Shown here: positions 44,829 through 56,353 of the stretch, in pieces | Layout of the letters: each line of letters begins with the position of its first letter | Numbering within the stretch: position 1 is the first letter of the stretch | Source: Amorphophallus konjac | Lineage: Eukaryota > Streptophyta > Magnoliopsida > Alismatales > Araceae | Direction: 5' to 3' | Assembly: GCA_022559845.1 (NCBI GenBank) | Contig: JAHNEJ010001279.1 | Span: forward strand, 124,001 to 188,000 | DNA length: 64,000 bases | Translations under genes and position numbers: made by a program | Notes under the pieces: model-generated | The model's input: the letters and a program-made list of their open reading frames with translations, nothing else | What the model was told of the DNA's origin: nothing | Database searches by the model: none

Positions 44829-46611
44829 GGATTGCCCTTGTCGCTCTGGGGCTATGCCCTAGACACTACTGCTCACTTATTGAATAAAGTTCCTTCTAAG
44901 TCAGTGTCTTCCACTCCATATGAGATATGGAAAGGAAAGAAACCATATCTTAAGAATGTTAAGGTCTGGGGTTGCCCTGCTCATGTTAAGAAACACAATC
45001 CTGATAAACTGGCATCCAAGACTAAAAGATGCAGGTTTGTGGGATATCCTAAGGAAACTTATGGATATTATTTCTACCAGCATAGTGATCAAAGAGTGTT
45101 TGTAGCTAAGCGAGATGTGTTCCTAGAGGAAGAGTATATCCTTGAAGGAAACTGTGGGAGTATGGTAGAACTAGAAGAGGTTCTAGAACCACAAACTGGA
45201 GCTGCATCGTCTCAGGAACCAGTTAACGATGGCACTCAAACTGTGCGTAGGTCTGGCCGTGTACCTATCCAACCAGATAGATATGTGGGACATATCTCTG
45301 ATGGTGGGGAAAACACACACTATAATGAGGATGATGATCCTAAGACCTATGAGGAGGCAATAAGTGGTATTGACTCCTAGAGATGGCAAGAGCCCATGAC
45401 ATCGGAGATGGACTTCATGTACTCCAACCAAGTTTGGAACTTGGTAGATCGACTTGATGGTATAGTACCCATCGGATGCAAGTGGATCTTTAAAAGAAAA
45501 GTTGGAGCAGATGGAATGGTTGATACCTATAAGGAAAGGTTGGTAGCGAAGGAATATCATCAAAGACAAAGAGTTGACTATGACGAAACATTCTCACCAG
45601 TTGCCATGACTAAGTCCATCAAGATTTTACTTGCTATCGTTGCGTACCTTGACTATGAGATCTGGCAGATGGATGTGAAGACTACTTTCCTTAATGGAAA
45701 CCTTGAGGAAGAGATGTATATGATACAACCTGAGGGATTCATATCCAAAGAGCACCCAGATAAGGTATGCAGATTGCTGAGATCCATTTATGGATTAAAG
45801 CAAGCATCCCGTAGTTGGAATTTAAAATTTGATGAAGCCATCAAGTCTTATGACTCCGTTTAGAATGAAGATGAGCCGTGTGTGTATAAGAAAACATGTG
45901 GCAATGCAATCACTTTCCTAGTCATATATGTCGATGACATACTACTCATTTGGAATGATGTAGGTATCTTGTCATCAGTTAAAGCCTGGCTGTCTAAGCA
46001 CTTCTCCATGAAGGATTTGGGTGAAGCATCTTATGTATTGGGGATCAGGATCTATAGAGATAAATCAAATAGGATGCTAGGCTTGTCCCAATCGATGTAC
46101 ATAGATTCCATTGTCAAAAGGTTTGGAATGGATAAATCTAAGAGATGTCTAATACCGATGGGACATGAAGTTTACCTCTTTAAGGAAATATCCCTTAAGA
46201 CTCCTGAAGAGAGGGGGCGCATGAGTAGGGTACCTTATGCCTCTGCCATAGGGTCCATCATGTATGCCATGTTATGTACAAGGCCTGATGTTGCATTTGC
46301 TCTAAGTGTTACGAGCAAGTTTCAAGCAGATCCAGGTGAGCAACACTGGATAGCTGTGAAGTGTACCCTTAAGTACTTGCAAAAGACTAAGGATATGTTT
46401 CTAGTTTATGGAGGAGAGGGCTTGAAACTTCGAGATTACACTGACTCCACTTTTTAGTCTGATAAAGATGATAGCAAGTCAACTTCGGGGTATGTGTTTA
46501 CCCTGAATGGTGGGGCAGTGAGTTGGAAAAGTTCCAAACAAGAAACCATTGCTGATTCTACGACCGAAGCTGAGTACATTGCTGCTGCTGAGGCGGCCAA
46601 AGAAGCAGTTT
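44829..46611 (+). pseudogene. pol: Copia B pol, piece 2: end of integrase, RT, most of RNase H
   Basis: Continues from piece 1 at LPLSLWGYAL (integrase C-terminal half, WGCPAHVK, YGYYFY, RRSGRVP). A TAG at 45378 precedes RT (YDETFSPVA, QMDVKTTFLNG, YVDD at 45927-45938). Further stops: TAG at 45861 and 46455. RNase H continues ([19 protein letters not shown]) to AGTTT (46607-46611), the left TSD of the gypsy-type solo LTR. All breaks are single stops; no frameshift is seen. Confidence 0.95.
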
Positions 46612-49600
46612 TGTAGAGCCCCAAAATTTATAAAAGTAATTTCTAGTTATTTAAATAATATTCTGGCATTAATTGGGCTAAATAATCAATATAAGGTCAA
46701 AATTGTGTTAATCAATTAACCCAACCCACTTAATTGAAGTCCAAAAGGGTTTAGGACCTAGACCATTACTTTTGGCCCATATTCTAGAAGGTATTTAAGC
46801 CTATCCACGGATATTAAGGATAAATACTAATAATATAAGATAATAATAATATAAGATAATTATTTAGATAATTAACAAAATAGTTTTTATAAATTGAAAC
46901 TCTAAGCTACGATGACTGTAACGGTCTATCGTAAGACCGCCATAGCCATGTAACGCATGGGCACTCGACCGTTACATCCTGTTAGTTCCGTAAGTGAAGG
47001 GACTCATGAAAAGATTGGAACTTGATGTTCCTATCCACTATGGATCGACTTGGGAAGGATTGTAAAAACTCTAAGGACTCTTAGAGATTAGGATTTGATG
47101 AAATAAGGACTCTAAACTCGATCTAATCCTCAAACCCTAGCCTAAACTCTATAAATAGGGCATAGTTCTGAACTGTGCGACCCTTACTTTTTGGGCGTAA
47201 GGAAGCAAGGTAAGGAGTCATTATCTCAAGTAAGTTCTTTAGAATAATTTGTTTACAATACTTTAGACTAACTCCCCTCCGAATTTCACATCTTTAGGTC
47301 AAGAGGGCGTGGAGTTAGAGCCTAAAGAAGTTGCTGAAAAAGTCACAAGAGAAGGAAGGGATCTAGGGTAGGGTTCTCAACCAAATTCAGAAACTACAGT
47401 CTAAGTAAGAGGTAGGTTATCTCATGAACGGTAAAAACAGCATGATAGGACTAAAAGCCCTCTGGTTTGATTGAATTCCATGCATTATAGAGCATTGATT
47501 TCATGTTTTATTTGTTCTATGCACATCATGCACCTCTTAGCCAAATTAAGAAATTAAAATATGACTATTCATCTATTCATGATTACCTATGCATGTAGAT
47601 GGCCTTACTTCGTTAACATGACTAGAAACTCATCATGTTTTGATAAAAGACATGATGTGAGTTGATCTCTTAGTTTCTATGATTGTTTTCTGTTAACAGA
47701 TACTGTAATGCACTAGCATAGGACCGTCACTTTCAAGTAACGGCCCTACTACAGACCGTTACAAACTCTGTAGTATTTGAATTGCACTGATGTTTCTAAC
47801 GCGCTTGGACAGACGCGTTACATTCAAGTAACGGCTTGATCATGACCGTCACTTTCACTGTGACGCCCCCTCTTAAGACCGTTAGAATCTGTGTTCTGTC
47901 AAACCTAAGATAGAATATAACCTGCCAATCTTATTATAGTTAAAGCCTAGTTACCTAAGTTTTTAAACCTAATCATGTGATTTTAAGGATATTTGATTAT
48001 TCATGATAGGTATTGCATGTTTTGTTATCACTTCTACTTAAGTTATGTTAAACCAAATTCTATAGTTTTGTACTATAAAGCATGACTTTTTAACATTGTA
48101 TTGACGGAGTTTTTATCATGATTTTCACATTGATTATACATATCTCTCTCTGTCAATAGAGTCAATTCTATACATACATGGCACATATTCCGGTATGTTG
48201 TCATTAGTTCACACTTTACACTATAGGAACACAATCTTGGACATGAGGACCTCTCTATTGGATATTCCTTCCAATAGACTAGGAAATCATTGTTTCAAGG
48301 CCTCCGTAATTCTCCGCGAGTCTGGGATTCCCACTAGGACGCCGAGTTGGTTGTACCAATGAAAGCCCATTAATTAGAACACTCTATCGTGGTTTTTGAT
48401 TCTTGAAATGTAACGGCCTTGAACTGGACCGTCAGGGTCACGTAACGGCCCAGTGCCAGACCGTCACATTCCTCTGGGTCTATTTTTTTATCCTTCTGGA
48501 CTCGGATCACTGTAACGGCATATTACTGGGGCGTTACATAATGTAACGGCCCAGAAAATAACTGTTACATAGCTTGTTTATGTTAACCCAAGGTTTGACC
48601 AAGGGTTGATATTCCTATGATTCTAGATAAACCTTGATGATCTAGAACTTGTCATATTGCTTAAATTGATCTAAAAGAAATGGAAGTTAAGGAAAATACC
48701 GTTATGTTGTCGATTTATTTCTATGAGCATGACATTGTTTAAAGTCTATTTCTTGACTCCTACATTCTTATGTTGAAGCATTCATTCATTGATTTTAGTT
48801 ATCATGGAATTATTGGAAGTGCTATATTCTTGGCCATACGTTACTGTTATACTGCGTGGAAGTAGCTTAATTTATAACTGAAGATGCGATCGAGCACTGA
48901 TTGTGTTCAAGGGCTCTATGCTAGTCCCCTCGGCTGATTGCCGAAAACATACTATTTTATAAACCATGGGGTATGATGCTACTGGCATCGCATTGCGCTG
49001 GGAGTACTATTTCTATAAATAAGTGAAGATCTACGGCGCAACATGACATTCTTGCTTGATATTCCACAGAAATTCACGAAGCACTTGCTCTTAAGCATAC
49101 GATGCTAAAGTGAGGAATATGTGGCTTGCTAGTACAATCTCGTTACATTCTTATTCATAGAAGGCCAATATCATGTTCTTGTTATATTCTTGCTAGTTAA
49201 TTCTTGATCATTCTATCTTGCATGATTATCTTGTTACTTTGGTTTAAACGTGTGATCGATTCGCATTCGCATGATTTTACCTTATTTCTTTAGAGCTAAA
49301 ATGATAATTACTTAAATAGTGCCTTCATGTTGATGCGAAGATACCTACTGGGCAAGTGTGCTCATTACCTATTTCCAATGTTTTTCAGAGATGGAAATAG
49401 TTCAAGTTCGGATTTGGATATTCCAGTAGCAGATCCGAGAGCGATTAAAGATGAGTGAAGACTTAGGAAGTCTATAATGTCTAGATTGAGTCAATATAAT
49501 TTTCTTATTTCTTGAGTCTAGTAGAATAGAAATCAAATTAGTGATTGTATCTTGAATATTGAGCATTATGAAATAAAGTTGAAGTTTGATTAAAATATTG

Positions 49601-49728
49601 TGCAATTGCATTTACTTGTGTGATTGTCTTGCGCTCTGATTGATTCTTGCTTGCAAGAGGCTTACCATGCCGGCTGTTCGCGCTCCCCGAGCGAGTCTTC
49701 TGCTGTAATAAAGGCTCGGGGCGTGACA
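46612..49728 (+). mobile_element. Solo LTR of an unidentified gypsy-type element
   Basis: 3117 bp, TGTAGAGCCCC...GGGGCGTGACA, TSD AGTTT (46607-46611 and 49729-49733). CTATAAATAG at 47149-47158 is a good TATA box. No PBS, PPT or coding motif is present. TGTA...TGACA ends and size suggest a gypsy/chromovirus LTR, but the family is not recognised. It contains many TAACGGYC/GACCGTTA inverted repeats (46915-48575) and splice-like signals (47230 and 49388). Confidence 0.8.
47149..47158 (+). promoter_or_regulatory. Probable TATA box of the 3.1-kb solo LTR
   Basis: CTATAAATAG, 537 bp from the LTR start. More than 2.5 kb of LTR would then be transcribed. Confidence 0.6.
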
Positions 49729-50035
49729 AGTTTGGATGAAGAAGTTCATCGCAGAGCTTGGAGTTGTCCCAAGCATCTCTGATCTGGTGCCCTTATTATG
49801 TGATAATAATGGGGCAATTGCGCAAGCAAAGGAGCCGAGGTCTCATCAGAAATTGAAGCATATTCTGCGGCGTTACCACCTGATCAGAGAGATAATTAGT
49901 AGAGGAGATGTTGTAATTGATAGAGTGTCTTCCAGTGATAACATTGCAGATCCACTAACTAAGCCGTTGACTCAAAGTGTTTTTGAGCGTCACCTAGGGC
50001 TGATGGGGATCAAGCATGTGGGTGATTGGCTTTAG
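49729..50035 (+). pseudogene. pol: Copia B pol, piece 3: RNase H C-terminus
   Basis: Resumes after the solo LTR with WMKKFIAELGVVP, LLCDNNGAIAQAKEPRSHQ and the tail ending GDWL at TAG (50033-50035). Open without breaks. The RNase H catalytic aspartate is in LCDNNG. Confidence 0.95.
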
Positions 50036-50049
50036 TGCAAGTGGGAGAT
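50036..50049 (+). other. Polypurine tract of Copia B
   Basis: CAAGTGGGAGAT before the TGATAG start of the 3' LTR, as in Copia A. Confidence 0.9.
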
Positions 50050-51571
50050 TGATAGAAATGTATGCCCTACAAGCCAATCACATGATATGTGGTGGTGACA
50101 TTTCTTGTAATATCTTATTCACATTTATATTAATGGTATTTATTCATTGCATTTATTATGTATTAATGATACGAATGTAATGAAGTCCCTGAACATGTTC
50201 GATGATGACTGGATCATAATGAGATTATGATAATGAGATCAGTCATCCGGATGTACATGTTCTAAATGTTCCCAATCATAGGATATTCATAAGAGACATT
50301 AAAGATCCGGATAGACTGGCACACATGATACTTACTCATTTGATGGGTGTGATTGTTCTCATAGTCCTCAGTGTGGAGACACTAGAGTACGTGTGTGGGT
50401 GCTCATTAGTGGAATGAGTTCACTGAACTAACCCGATCTAGAATCCCTGAATGGTAATCATACTGACTGTCAATCATGATATTCTATGTCTCAGTAGCAC
50501 ATTCGGATCTTAGACCTGAGTCACTAAAGATGTCTTGCATAAGGGATGCTGAGTATTTGATTACTGACTTATAGACTTCTGTTAAGTGGTCTAGTACAGT
50601 TAGTTATTCGGAATCAGCGGAACTTGTGCGAAGGCAATTAGTTTGACAACATGGGATCATTCACTCTTCGTATGATATATGAGAGAGAATGCCCTACAGA
50701 TCTGTACTCGGTAAATCCCCTGGCCAGGGTATGGGAGTTCATTATAAAAAAGGAGTTTTTCTAATGAAACCAGTTTTGAGTATAGGATTCAGTCGAGCCG
50801 GGAGTCAATAGGGCTTGACAGTTTGACCATACCCTAGTCCTGGTGGGACATTGGATGAATGAAGATCTATAGCTGTGTGGAATCTGTAGACGGAAAGGTT
50901 CCAGAGTGGGTTGCTCATCCCCAATGTCATTTGGGATCACGAAGCATTGCTTGGTACTTTTTGTGATCGGAAAGCCCGCTAATTCCATTATGGGTTAATG
51001 GATAGAATTAATTAAGTTAAGAAGAAGTTCTTTACTTAATGGGCTGAAAAACCAAACAGACGATTGGGCCTAGAGGGTCACACCTAATAGAGTATTGGAC
51101 AGACCGGGATGGGTGGACTATATAAACTATTGTTGTGTTTTTATGAAAAATGCAAAAGGTCTATAAATATATGCTGTTGGGAGAAACCCTGGCCAAGCTA
51201 CAAGGTTGAACCCTAGCCGCCCTCTCTTCTCTCTCTCTCTCTCCAAGGTGCGCCCTTCCCTCTCTCTCCTTCCTCCCCGGTGGATGGTGGTGTTGAGATC
51301 GGGTCGACGCGTGGAGATCGTGGAGGAGATCCCGTCTGCTTCCACTGCTCGTGTGGATACGTCTAGAGGTCGGACGCTTGAACGGCTCGCGACTCCGGGA
51401 TCTCCCTCTCGTTCGTCTTCGAGGTCTTGGGAGATTCTCAACCCCACAAAGGTAAAGAATCATTCTTCACACCGCGGGTTTGCCGATCTTGTTCGATTTT
51501 GAAAAACCAGCAACGATATTCATTCAAAGGTTTCGATGATTTTCGCTATGTATTCTGGTCGAAACCTTACA
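50050..51571 (+). repeat. 3' LTR of Copia B
   Basis: Matches 27269-28788 with scattered changes and ends CCTTACA before TSD CAACC (51572-51576). Non-coding. Confidence 0.95.
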
Positions 51572-53193
51572 CAACCTGCATTAAGTAATCCACAGGCTCT
51601 AATAGCAGAAATAATCAAGCGAGAGGAACGAGATCGAATACCTTGGAAATAGAATGCGGGTTTCCTACGTTGTTGAAAATGGACTTTCTTCGATCTACAG
51701 TCAACCACGGCTCCGTATTCTTCCAACCAATCCATGCCTAGAATAATATCATAATCCACCATCTGCAAAGCATATAATCTAGCTGGCAACTGCCGATTGC
51801 CAATCATAATGGGAGTCTCTTCTAAACAAAGAGGTTTGAACATGAAATCTCCAGAAGGTAATTCCACAAGCAACTCACAAGGCATCTCAGATGTCGGCTC
51901 CTCAATACAGGCAATAAAGTCTTCAGAAATAAATGAATGAGAAGTACCTGAATCAAATAGAACACGAGCCGCATGGCCATAAATCATAACCGTACCTTCT
52001 ATGAGATGAGATGTTACAGCTTCAGCATGAGTTATTTGCGAGACCTTCCCTTTTTGCTTCCTGCCTGCCGCAGTAGATTGCTGAGATGATGAAGATTGAG
52101 AATATTGCTGAGATTGTGGTGGTGGAGGAGGTCTGAACTGAGATGGCTGTAGTTGAGAGAACTGAACAGGTTTTGGCCTTTGAAGACAGTCTCGAACCAC
52201 ATGCCCAGGTTGATCACAACAAAAACAAATCATCGACATTGAACAAGGCTTGCCTAGATGACTCCCACCACATCTCGGACACGCTCTCGGCTGACTTGCT
52301 GTTGATCCCTGTCGCTGGAACGAAGGTGTTGATTGCTACACAGTGCCAGAAGATGCTTGATTGTCATACCGCTTCTTGGTCTTCCTAAACATATTCTTAA
52401 ACTTGGGTTTGGGAAAAGAAGTGCCACTGGCGGTAGGAACAGAAGGCTGGACTCCTATCACAGTCGGCTGGCAAACCTACTGATGCTTCACACTAGGCTG
52501 AACTGAGTCAACTTGAGTACGCCCTCGGGATCTTGCCATGTCAAGTTCTAATGCCGCAGCTGCCTAATATGTTGCATCCATCTCTGCTACCCTGGTTGCA
52601 ATCAAAGGCTGCCTCAATTCTGCTTTCAAGCCACACAGAAATTGCTCGGTCTTTAAACCTTCATCAGCAAGAATATGGGGCACATACCAACGCAATTCCA
52701 TGAACTTATTACAGTATTGCAGCACAGTCATGTCCCCCTGAGCCAATTCTATGAATTGATACATCTTGTCCACTCTGAGATAGGCCGGACTATATGTACG
52801 CTCGAACGACGTGACAAATTCCCTCCAAGTTATCTGACTAAGCGGATGAGATCGGAAAGCAACTTCTCACTCTGTGGTCCACCACGCGAGTGCTGCTCCC
52901 TGTAGTTGAAATGTGGCCAGCATCACTTTCTCATCTTCCGTGCACTCCATTTAATGGAACACACGCTCAGTCGCATCTAGCCACACTCTGGCTGCATCAG
53001 GATCTGCCTGTCCTTCATATGTTAGTGGGTGGAATATCAGAAATTCTTTCAATGCTCTGCCACGCCCACCTTGAGGCATTTCATCTCCAGGAGTAGGAAG
53101 AACAACTTGAGCTGGCACTGGCACATTAACCGGAGGAGGAGAGGTGCCACTTTCCTCTCTTAGAACGCGAGGTCTCCTTCTTCTAGGCGGCAT
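51572..53193 (-). pseudogene. gag: Chromovirus gag and protease (pol 5' part), degenerate
   Basis: On the minus strand the ATG at 53193 gives a basic start (MPPRRRRPRVL), then a gag core (YEGQADPDAARVWLDATERVF, ALAWW area, MDKMYQFIELAQGD at 52773). Two zinc-binding motifs follow: CPRCGGSHLGKPC (about 52285-52245) and CFCCDQPGHVVRDC (about 52230-52190). The protease follows with VLFDSGTSHSF (DSG, about 51960-51930) and the LGMDWLEEYGAVVDC region. Stops at 52948, 52561 and elsewhere break gag. The frame runs into the Copia B junction at 51572 and resumes at 27268. Confidence 0.93.
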
Positions 53194-53338
53194 TTAATCT
53201 AGAAGACACATAACAATAGAAAACAACGGAGAACCCATCAGTAATCACAGAAGACATCCTAAGCCAGCAGTAGTAGACTAACATGGACTTATTCTGGACT
53301 AGTGCAATTGCGATTCCTTATACATAACCTCAACTCTG

Positions 53339-53350
53339 CTCTGATACCAG
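53339..53350 (-). other. Primer-binding site of the chromovirus (minus strand)
   Basis: On the minus strand CTGGTATCAGAGCAG starts one base after the LTR end. Confidence 0.9.
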
Positions 53351-53351
53351 C

Positions 53352-55719
53352 TGTAACGACCTGGAGATCCGGATATCGGTAAACCGATACCAAGAACTCG
53401 GGGAAGCCACCCGAGAGGCTGATGAGACCCCGTAAGGGTTGAAGGGATTTATCGAGGGGATGCATAACGAATTGGAATTACACGCATGCAATATTAATTA
53501 TAACAACAATTTGAACTATAAACGGAAGCAATTTAAATATCAGAGTGATAAATATATACAATAGTCCAGATCCACAATTTATACAAGTCTAACCACTGAA
53601 CAAGAATCAAAAATATACAACTACTTGGGGCATACCCCGTTCAAAAAGTATAGGTAAGGTAAAAGACCACTAACAACCTACTGACCGACCACTGCTGGCA
53701 CTAAGTACGGCCGTCAAAAGCACAAGAAGCTCCAGAAGATGGATGAGGCTGCTCACCTGGAAAAGTAAGGGTGAGTCTCACAACCAGACTCAGTTAGGGT
53801 CACGCGGATCCCTACCTCGCCACTAATCAAAGAAAGTAATTAAAGCATGCATTGGTAGAATTAAACAATAGTTTAGTAAAGCTGTAAAACTATCTACACC
53901 GTTTAATAACAGCTAATTATGATGCCAATTTAATTTAAACACGAGCGTCAGGAACTAAATCTACCAATAGAATAAACCTCAACATTTCCAAGTGACAGGA
54001 GAAAGAAGGACCACCAGAAAGAGAAACTAGATGCGTCCACTGACGGCTTACACTATGTCTCAAGTATCTACACAAGTCTGGATCATGACAAGTGAGACAC
54101 GTAACAGTACCAGAAGACAAGAACTAGTCAGGGTAACACTTGTCAGTGCCAGTCCAAGCCCCTGACCATGTGTGCACATACATGCTCAATGTCTTGAGCC
54201 AGGCCTCTAGCTAGTTTTCCCCCCCAGTAGAACGCTACTATCAAGCAAGGTGGCCCACGAAAACTAGCTTAAAAATCGTAAACCTGGACTACCCCGCCAC
54301 CTCTCGCAGGTGGGCCGACACTAGAGGTCGTCGGGCTACGACTAGTGGTTCCATCACAAGGAAAGAGAAAGTAACTCTATTGGGATCTAAAAATGAGCCA
54401 CATTTTGTAAAATAATTTAAACAGGGTGAATATGCAATATTAAAAGCATAATTAAATGAACATGTTAACATTTGAATTCTGCAGAAATTAAACGGTCAAG
54501 AAGAGGCTACTCCAGTCGTAAGTGGTCGCACGACTGGCCGCTCAATGGATATAAGCGGTCACTACTGAGCCGCGCGGCTCTAATCGCTATACATAGCGCG
54601 GTCGAGGTTCGGACTATGCAGTGGTCTAAGCGGTCCGACGATTGGCCGCTCAATAGAATGAACGGTCCCCTAGGCGGTCCCACGACTGGCTGTTCAATGT
54701 ACTGAACAGACCCATGTTGGGCCGTGCCATCTACACTGCCTTATTGTTTAAAGGATATAAATGGTCTACACTAGGCCGCTCAGGGTCATAAAACAGTCAT
54801 ATGCTGGCCGCTCAGGGTCATAAAACGGTCTATATAAGGACCGTGTTCACATGAAATGATCTGGGGTGGACCGCTATTTCAACCGCCATATATAAGTGGT
54901 TACTGGTGAACCATTTTTCACAACAGAGCACCCAATTCGTGGGTTGCTCGCCCGGGACCCCTCCCAATCGATCCGAATCGATGGGATTACAATTTCTAAG
55001 CTAAAACCTACATTGCCACATCTATTCTACCACATCCAAACCATCAAAAACATAAAGACGATGGCCATGCAATAATTTTCGAGAATTAAAACATAAATAC
55101 TATGTCCATGCATTTTTGCTCTAAAATCTAGGAAAATGTAGTACGATGGGCATGCATGTGGTACAGTTGCATTCGTAAGGCGATGAGGAATCCATCCCCC
55201 TACATATTGCGCGACGAAATCGTCGTTACGACGCCGAACGGACAGAGGTGAGCCGCGCCTTCCCTCACCCACACATGCCTCCACACTCTACGGTTCGCCC
55301 CAATGTTGGCATCAGCGCGCTCCTCGCGATGCAAGCTTTCCAATGGTTCCTCTCGCGTCTCCTGTAGTGGCCCGGTCAGGCCGCACCCCGAGAGAGGGAG
55401 AGAGAGCGATCGTGGGAGAGAGAGAGCGAGAGGGAGAGAGAGGAAATGAGAGAGGGGGGTGAGGGGAGAGAGAGAACCCGCGTGGGTTCTCTTCTCATAA
55501 AAAAAAATTTATTATATTATTTTTTTTTATTTTTAACCTCTAATTGCCAAACTGCCAAATAAGCAAAATTGCTTATATGCCCATTAAATTTCTAAAAGCC
55601 CTTTTAATAAATGGGATAAAATGCTAGAAAAAAGCCCATTCAATCCTTAAAAATCCCTAAATTCATGGTTAAATTCTATATTAATACCGGCAATGATCCG
55701 TTAAGGAACGGGCCTTACA
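53352..55719 (-). repeat. 5' LTR of the chromovirus (minus strand)
   Basis: Matches 21945-24262. It has an extra copy of a 33-bp unit at 54776-54840 (GGCCGCTCAGGGTCATAAAAC twice, given by its ends) that is single in the 3' LTR at about 23380. A (GA)n tract lies at 55385-55480. Confidence 0.92.
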
Positions 55720-55724
55720 GTCTC

Positions 55725-56281
55725 CTTGTGGTTTTTGCGTCCGAGGTGTGTTCCTCGACTGTGTGTGTGTGTGCTGCGGTGGCAGCAGTTTGGGGCTAGA
55801 CCCCGTGTGTGTGCATTGCTGTGGAAGCAGCATGTGTGGTGTTGGGGCTTGTCCCCGTGTTGCTACGGTTCGTAGCGTGGTATTGAAGCCTCACCGGGGT
55901 TCGGTGAGGGGTGGACGTAGGGAGCCCGTCGTGGTCCTGAACCACCTAAAAATCTCAGTGTTCGTTGTGATTGCCTGTGCATTTGTCCTTTTCTTCTATC
56001 TCCCTTCACAGGTCAATTATTTGGATTTTTATTCACTGCACCATCACACATAGCTTCATCCACTATTCGCTTTAGGCTTAATTTCATTGGTCATTTGCGT
56101 TGATAATCTATGTGAGATGGGAAAGATCGAGAGAATATTATAAATTCACTTCAGTATAGGATAATTAACATAGTTAAGTTTAATTCTGCTGTGAATAGTT
56201 TAGATTGCTTTTAAAATTTGCCATCTCGACTGGGGGACAATTCAACCCCCCTTCTTATCTGTCATCTAGTTTGGGCCAACA
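55725..56281 (+). repeat. Sire A 5' LTR, segment 2
   Basis: Follows the right chromovirus TSD and ends TTGGGCCAACA. It includes the Sirevirus U5 structure (55889-55950: CCTCACCG/CGGTGAGG, GGGTGGACGTAG, GAACCACCTAAAAA) and the AATTCAACC, C-run and CTTCTTATC end. Confidence 0.88.
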
Positions 56282-56283
56282 AC

Positions 56284-56295
56284 TGGTATCAGAGC
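56284..56295 (+). other. Primer-binding site of Sire A
   Basis: TGGTATCAGAGC two bases after the LTR end. Confidence 0.9.
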
Positions 56296-56353
56296 TCAGT
56301 CTCTGATTTTTTATTTGCGGACCTCACAATGTAGGAGAAACGATCATTTCATT

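Larger units (their letters stand above)
27269..51571 (+). mobile_element. Copia B: Ty1/copia retrotransposon carrying three inner insertions
   Basis: LTRs of 1.52 kb (27269-28788 and 50050-51571) and a perfect TSD CAACC (27264-27268 and 51572-51576) in chromovirus pol. Without the inserts it is about 9.2 kb. It is a relative of Copia A: same gag and pol type, same PBS and PPT, same leader plan, but distinct LTR sequence. Inserts: 31921-34481, 35450-44828 and 46612-49728. Confidence 0.95.
21945..55719 (-). mobile_element. Tekay/Del-type chromovirus (Ty3/gypsy), minus strand, split by Copia B
   Basis: LTRs of 2.32 kb (21945-24262) and 2.37 kb (53352-55719) carry TGTAAGGCCC...CGTTACA ends in minus orientation and a perfect TSD GTCTC (21940-21944 and 55720-55724). 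Without Copia B the element is about 9.5 kb. Order on the minus strand: LTR, PBS, gag, zinc knuckles, protease, [Copia B], RT, RNase H, integrase, chromodomain, PPT, LTR. Integrase after RNase H is the gypsy order. The chromodomain and the GAGGATGAAATTTC post-pol motif point to Tekay/Del. Confidence 0.94.
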
